Assembly (NCBI RefSeq): GCF_021538895.1
Contig: NZ_JADDRL010000005.1
Coordinates: 62,001-126,000, forward strand
From: Streptomyces olivochromogenes
GTDB lineage: Bacteria; Actinomycetota; Actinomycetes; Streptomycetales; Streptomycetaceae
Length of the DNA stretch: 64,000 bases
Reading direction: 5' to 3'
Below the pieces are notes generated by a model. The model ran no database searches and had not been told where the DNA came from. It was given only the letters and a program-made list of their open reading frames with translations. The position numbers and the translations under genes were made by a program. Of this stretch, positions 33,358-41,378 are shown piece by piece. How positions within the stretch are numbered: position 1 is the stretch's first letter; every line of letters starts with the position of its first letter.

Positions 33358-34317
33358 GTGGTCGCCGTCGTCCGGATCCTGCTGCGCCGCGTCACCCTGC
33401 TGGTGCCGCTGATGCTCGGCATCGTGCTGTTCGTGTTCCTGGTGATGCGGTTCTCGGACGTGGACCCGGCGTCCGCGTTCTTCCAGGGCGCCAATCCGAC
33501 GCCCCAGCAGCTGCACGACTTCCGGGAGCGCAACGGTCTGCTCGATCCGCTCCCGGTCCGCTACGTCGACTTCGTCGGCGACCTGCTCCACGGTGACATG
33601 GGCACCAGTGCCCTGACCCGGGCGCCGGTCGTCGAGCAGGTCACCACCGCGCTGCCGCTCACGCTCCAGCTGACCTTCCTGGGGCTCGGCATCGCGGTGG
33701 TGCTCTCGCTGGTCGGCGGCGTGACCGCGGCGATCTACCGGGACCGGCTGCCCGACCAGATCATCCGGGTCGTCTCGCTGACCGGGGTCGCGGCCCCCGG
33801 CTTCTGGCTGGCGCTGCTGATGATCCAGTACCTGGCGGTGGACCAGGGCTGGTTCCCGACCGGCGGCTACATCAACCCGGCCGACTCCTTCACCGGCTGG
33901 CTGAAGACGATGACGCTGCCCGCGTTCGCCCTCTCCCTGCCAGTGGCCGCACAGCTGACCCGGATCGTGCGCACCTCGGTGGTGGAGGAGCTGGACAAGG
34001 ACTACGTCCGCACCGCGATCGGCAGCGGGCTGCCGCCGCGCGTGGTGGTGGGCCGCAACGTGCTGCGCAACGCGCTCATGAACCCGCTGACCGTGCTCGG
34101 TCTGCGCGTCGGCTATCTGCTGGGCGGCGCGGTGGTCATCGAGACGATCTTCTCGCTGCCCGGCATGGGCAAGCTGATGATCGACGCGGTGAAGAACGGC
34201 GACCCGGCGGTCGTCCAGGGTGTCGTCCTGACCACGGCGATCGGGTTCGTCGTCGTCAACCTCGTCATCGACATCCTCTATCTCCTGGTCAACCCGCGAC
34301 TGAGGGACGCGAGCTGA
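33358..34317 (+). CDS. ABC importer permease (DppB type)
   Basis: 319 aa with about six membrane helices. The N-terminal stretch RRVTLLVPLMLGIVLFVFLVMR is typical of DppB/OppB. The EAA-like loop is VRTAIGSGLPPRVVVGRNVLRNALMNP, which docks onto the ATPase. The GTG start follows the binding-protein stop by 21 bases, and its stop overlaps the next ATG. It pairs with the permease half of the downstream fusion protein. Confidence 0.88.
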   Translation: MVAVVRILLRRVTLLVPLMLGIVLFVFLVMRFSDVDPASAFFQGANPTPQQLHDFRERNGLLDPLPVRYVDFVGDLLHGDMGTSALTRAPVVEQVTTALPLTLQLTFLGLGIAVVLSLVGGVTAAIYRDRLPDQIIRVVSLTGVAAPGFWLALLMIQYLAVDQGWFPTGGYINPADSFTGWLKTMTLPAFALSLPVAAQLTRIVRTSVVEELDKDYVRTAIGSGLPPRVVVGRNVLRNALMNPLTVLGLRVGYLLGGAVVIETIFSLPGMGKLMIDAVKNGDPAVVQGVVLTTAIGFVVVNLVIDILYLLVNPRLRDAS

Positions 34318-36296
34318 TGGACACGCGGAAGAACCTCACCGGGCGCCTGTCCCGGCCCGGCGTCCGGCTGCGCGGCTGGCGCCGGCTGCCGCCGCTGTCG
34401 AAGACGGCGGTCTGCTTCCTCGCCGTCGTCGCGCTGACGGCCCTGCTCGCGCCGGTCCTCGCCCCGGACGACCCGCTGGACCAGCAGACGCCGGTGGACG
34501 GCACCGGGCACCCGTCCGCCGGCCACTGGATGGGACAGGATAGCCTCGGCCGGGACATCCTCAGCCGGCTGATGTACGGGGCCCGCTGGTCGCTGGCCAT
34601 CGGGCTCGGCGCGACGGTGCTCGCCCTCGTCGTGGGGGCGCTGATCGGGGCGGCGGCGGCCACCTCCCGCAAGGCCGTCGACGAGACGCTGATGCGCTGC
34701 CTGGACGTGGTGATGGCGTTCCCGGGCATCGCGCTGGCCGCCGTGCTCGTCGCCGTCTTCGGCGGCGGCATCACCGTACTGATCTGTGCCATCGCGTTCC
34801 TGTTCACACCGCCGGTGGCCCGGGTCGTGCGGGCGAACGTGCTCGACCAGTACGGCGAGGACTACGTCACCGCGGAGCGCGTGATCGGCGCCCGCACCCC
34901 GCACATCGTGCTGCGGCACGTGGCCGTCAACTGCGCCGCCCCCGTCCTGGTCTTCTGCACGGTCCAGGTCGCCGAGGCCATCGTGTTCGAGGCGTCGCTG
35001 TCCTTCATCGGCGCCGGCGTGCGGCCGCCCGACCCGTCGTGGGGCAGCGTCATCGCCGACGGCAAGAACATGGTGCTGACCGGCGGCTGGTGGGCCACCG
35101 TGTTCCCCGGGCTGCTGATGCTGGTGACCGTCCTGTCGCTGAACATACTGTCCGAGGGCGTCTCCGACGCGTGGGCGGCCCCGGCGGCCCGGGACGTGGA
35201 GGTGCGGGAGGACGACGACCGCCTGGAGGCGCCGCGGCCGGGCAGCGGCGAGGTGCTCCCGCTGACCGGGCTGACGCAGGCCGCCCAGCGGCTGCGCGCC
35301 CGGGCCCGGCCGCTGCCCGACCCGGGCACGCAGCCGGTACTGGCGGTGGAGAACCTCGCCATCGGCTTCGCCGGGCGCCACCGGGGCGTGGACATCGTCG
35401 ACGGCATCAGCTTCGAGGTGCGGCCCGGCGAGGTGCTGGGCCTGGTGGGCGAGTCGGGCTGCGGCAAGTCGCTGACCGCCCTCACGATCATGGGGCTGGA
35501 GCCCAAGGGCGCGCGGGTCGGCGGCCAGATCCGGTTCCACCAGCGGGATCTGCTCGCCGAGCCGATGCGGGTGCGGCGCCGGCTCCTGGGCCACGAGATG
35601 GCGATGGTGTACCAGGACGCGCTGTCCTCGCTGAATCCGGCGATGACCATCCGCGCCCAACTGGGGCAGCTGGTGCGGCGCGGCGGCAGGCGGTCGGCCC
35701 GGGAACTGCTGACGATGGTCGGCCTCGACCCCGAACGCACCCTGCGCAGCTACCCGCACGAGCTCTCCGGCGGCCAGCGTCAGCGCGTGCTGATCGCCAT
35801 GGCGCTGTCCCGCGACCCGAAGCTGATCGTCGCCGACGAGCCGACGACCGCGCTGGACGTGACCGTGCAGGCGCAGGTCATAGAGCTGCTGCTGCGGCTG
35901 CGGGAGGAGCTGGGCTTCGCGCTGATCCTGGTCTCGCACGATCTGGCGCTGGTCGCGGACGTCACCGACCGGGTGGTCGTGATGTACGGCGGGCAGATCG
36001 TGGAGACGGGTGTGACCGCCGACCTGGTGGCGGCACCGGCCCACCACTACACGCGCGGTCTGCTCGGCAGCGTGCTGTCCCTGGAGTCGGCGGCCGAGCG
36101 GATGACGCAGATCAAGGGCGTCGTCCCGTCCCCCGCCGACTTCCCGGCGGGCTGCCGGTTCGCGGACCGCTGCCCGCTGGCGAGCGAGGTGTGCCACACC
36201 ACCGCGCCGGACCTGGTGGGCACGCCCACGCACACGGCGGCCTGCCACCATCCGGCGGTCGATCCGGTGACGACGGAGAGCGAGGCCGTGACGTGA
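34317..36296 (+). CDS. ABC importer fused permease (DppC) - ATPase (DppD)
   Basis: 659 aa, a natural fusion. Residues 1-290 are a DppC-type permease with about six helices (GTGHPSAGHWMGQDSLGRDILSR, and the EAA loop ERVIGARTPHIVLRHVAVN). An acidic, Pro-rich linker follows to about 340. Residues about 345-600 are an ABC ATPase (Walker A GESGCGKS, signature LSGGQRQRV, Walker B LIVADEP). The oligopeptide-type C-terminal Cys cluster (CRFADRCPLASEVC) comes last. The fusion resembles, as I recall it, the Corynebacterium glutamicum sialic acid importer. The continuous frame shows no sign of a sequencing artefact. Confidence 0.9.
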   Translation: MDTRKNLTGRLSRPGVRLRGWRRLPPLSKTAVCFLAVVALTALLAPVLAPDDPLDQQTPVDGTGHPSAGHWMGQDSLGRDILSRLMYGARWSLAIGLGATVLALVVGALIGAAAATSRKAVDETLMRCLDVVMAFPGIALAAVLVAVFGGGITVLICAIAFLFTPPVARVVRANVLDQYGEDYVTAERVIGARTPHIVLRHVAVNCAAPVLVFCTVQVAEAIVFEASLSFIGAGVRPPDPSWGSVIADGKNMVLTGGWWATVFPGLLMLVTVLSLNILSEGVSDAWAAPAARDVEVREDDDRLEAPRPGSGEVLPLTGLTQAAQRLRARARPLPDPGTQPVLAVENLAIGFAGRHRGVDIVDGISFEVRPGEVLGLVGESGCGKSLTALTIMGLEPKGARVGGQIRFHQRDLLAEPMRVRRRLLGHEMAMVYQDALSSLNPAMTIRAQLGQLVRRGGRRSARELLTMVGLDPERTLRSYPHELSGGQRQRVLIAMALSRDPKLIVADEPTTALDVTVQAQVIELLLRLREELGFALILVSHDLALVADVTDRVVVMYGGQIVETGVTADLVAAPAHHYTRGLLGSVLSLESAAERMTQIKGVVPSPADFPAGCRFADRCPLASEVCHTTAPDLVGTPTHTAACHHPAVDPVTTESEAVT

Positions 36297-37309
36297 ACGC
36301 GGTCGTGCAGGTGTCGGACGCCCATGTCGTCCACAAGGCCCGCAGCGGCGGGGTGTTCACCCGGGACCGGGTGTACGCCCTGACCGGCGCCGACCTCGCC
36401 GTCGCGCCCGGTGAGACGGTCGGTGTGGTGGGCGAGTCGGGCTGCGGGAAGTCGACGCTGGCCAAGGTGCTGGTGGGCATCCAGCGGCCGACCTCAGGGA
36501 CGGTGGCCTTCCAGGGCCGGGACCTGTGGTCGATGTCCCCCGCCGAGCGCCGGACGGCCGTCGGGGCCGGCGCCGGCATGATCTTCCAGGACCCGTCGAC
36601 GGCCCTGAACCGCCGGCTGCCCGTGCGGCGGATCCTGCGGGACCCGCTGGACGTCCACGACCGGGGCACAAGGACGGGGCGCGAGGAGCGCGTACGTGAG
36701 CTGATGGGCCTGGTGGGTCTGCCCCGGGCGCTCGCCGACGCCCTGCCCGGTCAGCTCTCCGGCGGCCAGCGCCAGCGCGTCGCCATCGCCCGCGCGCTGG
36801 CCCTGGACCCCGACCTGGTGGTCGCGGACGAGCCCACGAGCGCGCTCGACGTCTCGGTGCGGGCCCAGATCCTCAACCTCCTCCTGGACCTGAAGGAACG
36901 TCTCGGCCTGGCCCTGGTCTTCGTCTCGCACGACATCCAGACGGTACGGCGGATGAGCGACCGCGTGATCACCATGTACCTCGGCCGGATCGTCGAGGAG
37001 ACCCCGGCCGGCCGCGTCACCGACCAGGCCCGGCACCCGTACACTCGCGCCCTGTTCTCCGCCACTCCCGGTCTGCTCGACCCGATCGACCCGATCCCGC
37101 TGACCGGCCCGGTGCCGTCGGCGACCCGTCCGCCGAGCGGCTGCCCCTTCCGGACCCGCTGCTGGAAGGCGGACGACCACTGCGTTTCGGTCATGCCGGA
37201 CTTTTCGGCCGCGTCGCGCCCGGGACATCGCTACCGTTGTCATCATCCTGTGGAGGAGGACCAGTCGACCCGCGACCTCGTGCGCCAGAGTCTTCCCAGG
37301 GAGCCTTGA
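36293..37309 (+). CDS. ABC importer ATP-binding protein (DppF type)
   Basis: 338 aa from GTG 36293, overlapping the fusion gene stop by four bases (GTGA). Walker A GESGCGKST, signature LSGGQRQRVAIA, Walker B LVVADEP and H-loop FVSHD are intact. A C-terminal Cys-rich oligopeptide-transporter tail (CPFRTRCWKADDHC) is present. It is the second ATPase that pairs with the ATPase half of the fusion protein. Its stop overlaps the aldolase start. Confidence 0.9.
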   Translation: MNAVVQVSDAHVVHKARSGGVFTRDRVYALTGADLAVAPGETVGVVGESGCGKSTLAKVLVGIQRPTSGTVAFQGRDLWSMSPAERRTAVGAGAGMIFQDPSTALNRRLPVRRILRDPLDVHDRGTRTGREERVRELMGLVGLPRALADALPGQLSGGQRQRVAIARALALDPDLVVADEPTSALDVSVRAQILNLLLDLKERLGLALVFVSHDIQTVRRMSDRVITMYLGRIVEETPAGRVTDQARHPYTRALFSATPGLLDPIDPIPLTGPVPSATRPPSGCPFRTRCWKADDHCVSVMPDFSAASRPGHRYRCHHPVEEDQSTRDLVRQSLPREP

Positions 37310-38244
37310 TGACTCTTCCCACCCCGCTGACCGGTGTCGTACCACCCGTCTGCACGCCCCTGACACCGGACCGCGAGGTGGACGTCCCCTCGCTGCTCAG
37401 GCTGGTCGACCACCTGGCGGAGGCCGGGGTCCACGGGCTGTTCCTGCTCGGCTCGACCTCGGAGGCCGCGTATCTGACGGACCGGCAGCGCAGGCTGGTG
37501 GTCGAGTCGGTGGCCGCCCACCTGGGCGGCCGGCTGCCGGTCCTGGCCGGGGTCATCGACATGACGACCCCCCGGGTGCTGGATCACGTCGCGCAGGTCA
37601 CGGCGGCGGGCGCGGACGCGGTCGTGGTCACCGCCCCCTTCTACACCCGCACCCACCCCGCCGAGATCGCCCGCCACTTCCGGCTGGTCGCGGCGGGCAG
37701 CCCTGTCCCGGTCATCGCGTACGACATCCCGGTCGCCGTGCACAGCAAGCTCCCCGCCGACCTCGTCCTGGAGCTGGCCGCCGACGGCGTGCTGGCGGGC
37801 CTGAAGGACTCCAGCGGCGACCTGGCCGGGTTCCGGGAGGTCGTCACCCAGGCCGCGACCCGCCCGGACACGGCCGGTTTCAGCGTGCTCACCGGCTCCG
37901 AACTCGTCGTCGACGCGGCCCTCGCGCTGGGCGCCGACGGGGCCGTGCCGGGCCTCGCCAACGTCGACCCGCACGGCTACGTCCGCCTCTACCGCCTGTG
38001 CCGGGCGGGCGACTGGGACGGCGCCCGGGCCGAGCAGGAACGGCTGTGCGCCCTGTTCGGCATGGTGGCCGCCGGCGACCCCGCCCGGATGGGCGGCAGC
38101 TCCTCGGCCCTCGGCGCCTTCAAGGCGGCACTGCACCTGCGCGGCATCATCGACTGCCCGGTGACGGCGGAGCCTCAGGTGCCGCTGTCGGGAGCCGAGC
38201 TGGAGAAGGTCGAGAAGTTCCTGGCGGGCGCGGGACTGCTCTGA
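37309..38244 (+). CDS. DHDPS/N-acetylneuraminate lyase-family aldolase
   Basis: 311 aa TIM-barrel class I aldolase. LFLLGSTSEAAYLT near residue 45 matches the G-S/T-T-G-E substrate loop with a Ser for the second Gly. VPVIAYDIPVAVHSKL carries the catalytic tyrosine, and GVLAGLKDSSGD carries the Schiff-base lysine. The family includes DapA, NanA and keto-sugar-acid aldolases. Its ATG overlaps the transporter ATPase stop (TGATG), so it is the last gene of the importer operon. It is probably NanA-like, splitting sialic acid into ManNAc and pyruvate; other keto-acid aldolase activities remain possible. Its 3' end overlaps the convergent sialidase gene by 70 bases. Confidence 0.8.
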   Translation: MTLPTPLTGVVPPVCTPLTPDREVDVPSLLRLVDHLAEAGVHGLFLLGSTSEAAYLTDRQRRLVVESVAAHLGGRLPVLAGVIDMTTPRVLDHVAQVTAAGADAVVVTAPFYTRTHPAEIARHFRLVAAGSPVPVIAYDIPVAVHSKLPADLVLELAADGVLAGLKDSSGDLAGFREVVTQAATRPDTAGFSVLTGSELVVDAALALGADGAVPGLANVDPHGYVRLYRLCRAGDWDGARAEQERLCALFGMVAAGDPARMGGSSSALGAFKAALHLRGIIDCPVTAEPQVPLSGAELEKVEKFLAGAGLL

Positions 38245-39440
38245 CCCGGGGCACCCAGCCCCCGCAGCCGCCGGAACTCGATCGTCTCGTACGTACCCGA
38301 CACTCCCGTCTCGTACAGGATCCCGACGGTGTCGTGGCCCAGCTGCACGAGGTCGGAGTAGGCGGCCCGCTGCTGGGACAGGGTCAGCTCCTTGGTGAAG
38401 GTCGCCCCGCCGTCCGTGCTGCGCCAGAGCGCCATCGACTGGCGGGCGGTGGGCACGGACGGCCCGGAGAACAGCAGCGGGGCCGTGCCGCCGCGCAGCT
38501 GCAGGACGGAGCCCTCGACCACCGGGACGTCGTTCAGGGTGGGCTGGACGGTGTAGGGGCGGTCGAGGGTCCGCGCGCCGTCGAAGGAGTAGCTGTCGAG
38601 GCGGTTGCCCGGGCTGCTGCCGTTCTGGTCGCGGGAGTTGAAGTACAGCCTGCCGTCCGGGAGCTGGGCGGCGGTGCTCTCGTTGGAGTTGTTCACGCCG
38701 TCGTACGAGTCGTCGACGAAGCCCAGCCGCCAGGTGCGGCCCCCGTCGTCGCTGTAGAGGGCGTGGGCGCCGTAGTACCGGGACTCCTGGCCGGTGTCCG
38801 GGGAGCCCGGGGGCGGGGCGGCCGAGTGGTTGGCGGGCACGACCAGGCGGCCCCGGTGCGGGCCCCGGGTCAGGGCGAGGGCGTGCCCGGGACCGGTGGC
38901 GTACCAGCGCCAGCGGAACGGCTTCACCTCGGACGTGATGTCCCGCGGGGGCGTGAAGTGGCGGCCGCCGTCCCGGCTGCGCTGCACGAACACCCGGCGG
39001 CTCTGCTCGGGCGTGACCTCGCCGCGCATGATCTGCGCCTCCGTCACGGCCCCGCTGTTGTACGAGGTGAGCAGCACGACGTCGCCGCTGCGCGGATCGA
39101 CCACCGGCGCCGGGTTGCCGCGGGTGTCCCCGTCCCCGGCGGCGACCACGGCCGTCGGCCCCCAGGTGCAGCCGCCGTCGGCGGACCGCCTGAGCACCAC
39201 GTCTATGTCGCCGGTGTCCCCCGCGCCGTTGTGCCGGCCCTCGGCGAAGGCGAGGACGACTCCGCCCGGGGTGGTGACGGTGGCGGGGATGCGGTACGTG
39301 TCGTAGCCGCCCTCACCGGAGACGTACGGCACGGAGGACGCGCAACCGGGGGTGGCGGCCTCGGTGGCGGCGGCCTGGGTGACGGTGAGCGGAGTGAGGA
39401 GCGCGGTGACGGCGATGAGAGTGCGGCTCAATTGGGTCAC
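38175..39440 (-). CDS. Secreted exo-alpha-sialidase (GH33/BNR type)
   Basis: 421 aa. Signal peptide MTQLSRTLIAVTALLTPLTV, cleavage near residue 25. YDTYRIPATVTTPGG holds the RIP arginine of the sialidase triad. Four Asp-boxes are visible: SADGGCTW, SRDGGRHF, SDDGGRTW and STDGGATF. FAEGRHNGAGDTGDIDVVLRRS is the typical Asp/Glu block. It would release terminal sialic acid outside the cell for the neighbouring importer. GTG 39440 lies two bases after the response regulator stop, so it is in the MMPL-kinase-regulator transcript. It ends inside the convergent aldolase gene. Confidence 0.9.
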   Translation of the reverse strand: MTQLSRTLIAVTALLTPLTVTQAAATEAATPGCASSVPYVSGEGGYDTYRIPATVTTPGGVVLAFAEGRHNGAGDTGDIDVVLRRSADGGCTWGPTAVVAAGDGDTRGNPAPVVDPRSGDVVLLTSYNSGAVTEAQIMRGEVTPEQSRRVFVQRSRDGGRHFTPPRDITSEVKPFRWRWYATGPGHALALTRGPHRGRLVVPANHSAAPPPGSPDTGQESRYYGAHALYSDDGGRTWRLGFVDDSYDGVNNSNESTAAQLPDGRLYFNSRDQNGSSPGNRLDSYSFDGARTLDRPYTVQPTLNDVPVVEGSVLQLRGGTAPLLFSGPSVPTARQSMALWRSTDGGATFTKELTLSQQRAAYSDLVQLGHDTVGILYETGVSGTYETIEFRRLRGLGAPGQSSPAPARNFSTFSSSAPDSGT

Positions 39441-39442
39441 CG

Positions 39443-40108
39443 TTACATACTCCCCGGCGTCACCATCCCCGACTCATACGCCACGATGACCAACTGCGCC
39501 CGGTCCCGTGCCCCCAGCTTGCCCATGATCCGGCTGACGTGGGTCTTGGCCGTGAGCGGGCTCAGGCCCAGGGCGTCGGCGATCTCCGTGTTGTTCAGAC
39601 CCCGTGCGACCAGGGTGAGGACCTCGCGCTCCCGGTCGGAGAGGCATTCGGGGCCGCCCGCCGTCGGTGCGGAGGGGCTGCGCAGGAAGCGGGTGATGAG
39701 GCGGGCCGTGGGGCCCGGGGAGAGCAGGGAGTCGCCCGCCGCCACCGTCCGGATCGCGTCGAGAAGTTCCACCGGACGGGTGTCCTTGACCAGGAAGCCC
39801 GACGCGCCCGCGCGCAGCGCTTCGACGATGTTCTCGTCGGTGTCGTAGGTGGTGAGGACCAGCACCCGCACCCCGGCCAGCTCCTCGTCGGCGACGATGA
39901 GCCGGGTGGCCTCGATGCCGTCGAGGTCGGGCATGCGGATGTCCATGACGACGAGGTCGGGACGCTCCTGGCGGGCCAGCCGCAGGGCCTCGCGGCCGGT
40001 GCCGGCCTGACCGACGACCTCCATGTCCGGCGCCGACTCGACGAGCATGGCGAAGGCGGCCCGTACGAGGGTCTGGTCGTCGGCGAGCAGCACACGGACG
40101 GGGCTCAT
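39443..40108 (-). CDS. NarL/LuxR-family response regulator
   Basis: 221 aa. Receiver domain with the acidic pair ADDQ at residues 10-12, phospho-acceptor D56 (VVMDIRMPD) and conserved lysine in FLVKDTRP near 107. A C-terminal LuxR helix-turn-helix (LSDREREVLTLVARGLNNTEIADALGLSPLTAKTHVSRIM) runs from about 157. Its start overlaps the kinase stop (ATGA), so it is the partner of that kinase. Targets are unknown; the palindrome at 43621-43636 is a candidate. Confidence 0.93.
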   Translation of the reverse strand: MSPVRVLLADDQTLVRAAFAMLVESAPDMEVVGQAGTGREALRLARQERPDLVVMDIRMPDLDGIEATRLIVADEELAGVRVLVLTTYDTDENIVEALRAGASGFLVKDTRPVELLDAIRTVAAGDSLLSPGPTARLITRFLRSPSAPTAGGPECLSDREREVLTLVARGLNNTEIADALGLSPLTAKTHVSRIMGKLGARDRAQLVIVAYESGMVTPGSM

Positions 40109-41331
40109 CGCGCTCCCTCCAGCGGCAGTTCCGCCGTCACCTCGAAGCCCACGCCCCGCGCCGAGGGCCCGGCCTGAAGGGTGCCGCCCACGCTGCGGGC
40201 CCGCTCCCGCATGCCGACCAGTCCGAAGCCGGGGGTGCCGTCCGCGGCGCCCGCGCCGTCGTCGGTGACCTCGACGCGCAGCGCGCCGTCCCGCTCGGCC
40301 ACGCTGACCCGTACGGACAGGTCGGCCCGCCCGCCGTGCCGGACCGCGTTGGTGAGCGCCTCCTGCACGATGCGGTAGGCGGCCGCGCCGACGGCGGGCG
40401 GCGCCTCCTCGGCCCGCACCGTCAGCTCGACGGCCGGCCCCGCCGCCCGCGCTGCCGCCGCGAGGTCGGGCAGACCGTGCAGGCCGGGCAGGGGGCCGCG
40501 GTTGTCCGGCGAGCCGTGCTCCCCGTCGCGCAGGACCTCCAGGGTCGTACGGATCTCACCGCGGGCCGTGCGGCAGGTCTCGGCGATGTCGTCGAGGGCC
40601 TGGGCGACGGCCTCGCGGTCCAGTCGTGCGGGGTCGGCGGCGAGGACGTGCGCGGCGACCGAGGTCCGGACGCCGATCAGGGTGATGCTGTGGGCGAGGA
40701 GGTCGTGCAGGTCGCGGGCGATGCGCAGGCGCTCCTCGGCGACCCGGCGGCGGGCCTCCTCCTCGCGGGTGCGCTCGGCGCGCTCGGCCCGCTCCACGGC
40801 GGCGGCCACGTTCTCCCGGTGGACGCGGATGTAGCCGCCGATGACGAGCATGGCGATGACCCAGCCGGTGATGCGCATGCTCTCCGCGACCCCGGCCATG
40901 CCGTCATCGATCTTCAGGACCACCATGAGCCCGATGACGCCGGCCCCGATCAGCAGGGTGCGCCGCAGGTTCCGGGACTCGGCGACCGTGTAGAGCGCGG
41001 CCATCGAGGCGGCGGTGGGCGCGGAGTGGTTGAAGTCGAGTTCGTGGTACGTGACGATCAGCGCGAGCGCGACGCACAGCACCGCCATCGGCGCCCGCCG
41101 CCGCCACACCAGCGGCACATGGGCCGTGAGCAGCAGGGTCCAGCCGACCGCGTCCGGATCCCGCCCGCTGCCGAGGCCGGCGGCCGCGAGGACGGACGCG
41201 ACGACGGCGAGGCCGGCCGCGAGGGCCGCGTCCTGCCGCAGGGTGTCGCGGGGCGTGAACCCGAGGGCCGCGCGGATCCGGGTGCCGGGACCGGGCCGGC
41301 TGTCGATGAGGATTGCCTGCACGAGGTTCAT
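40105..41331 (-). CDS. Sensor histidine kinase (HisKA_3 type)
   Basis: 408 aa. Four to five hydrophobic helices fill residues 35-170 with very short loops, so it senses within or near the membrane. A coiled segment (VERAERAERTREEEARRRVAEER) leads to the dimerisation helix RLRIARDLHDLLAHS, where H209 is the phosphorylation site. The ATPase domain shows the N box AYRIVQEALTNAVRHGG and the G boxes VTDDGAGA and GFGLVGMRERA. ATG 41331 is used; GTG 41322 is possible. It is in an operon with the MMPL transporter and the response regulator. Confidence 0.9.
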   Translation of the reverse strand: MNLVQAILIDSRPGPGTRIRAALGFTPRDTLRQDAALAAGLAVVASVLAAAGLGSGRDPDAVGWTLLLTAHVPLVWRRRAPMAVLCVALALIVTYHELDFNHSAPTAASMAALYTVAESRNLRRTLLIGAGVIGLMVVLKIDDGMAGVAESMRITGWVIAMLVIGGYIRVHRENVAAAVERAERAERTREEEARRRVAEERLRIARDLHDLLAHSITLIGVRTSVAAHVLAADPARLDREAVAQALDDIAETCRTARGEIRTTLEVLRDGEHGSPDNRGPLPGLHGLPDLAAAARAAGPAVELTVRAEEAPPAVGAAAYRIVQEALTNAVRHGGRADLSVRVSVAERDGALRVEVTDDGAGAADGTPGFGLVGMRERARSVGGTLQAGPSARGVGFEVTAELPLEGAR

Positions 41332-41378
41332 CTTCCGGTAGGCGGGCGCCCCCGCGTCGGGCAGGGGCGCCCGGTACG

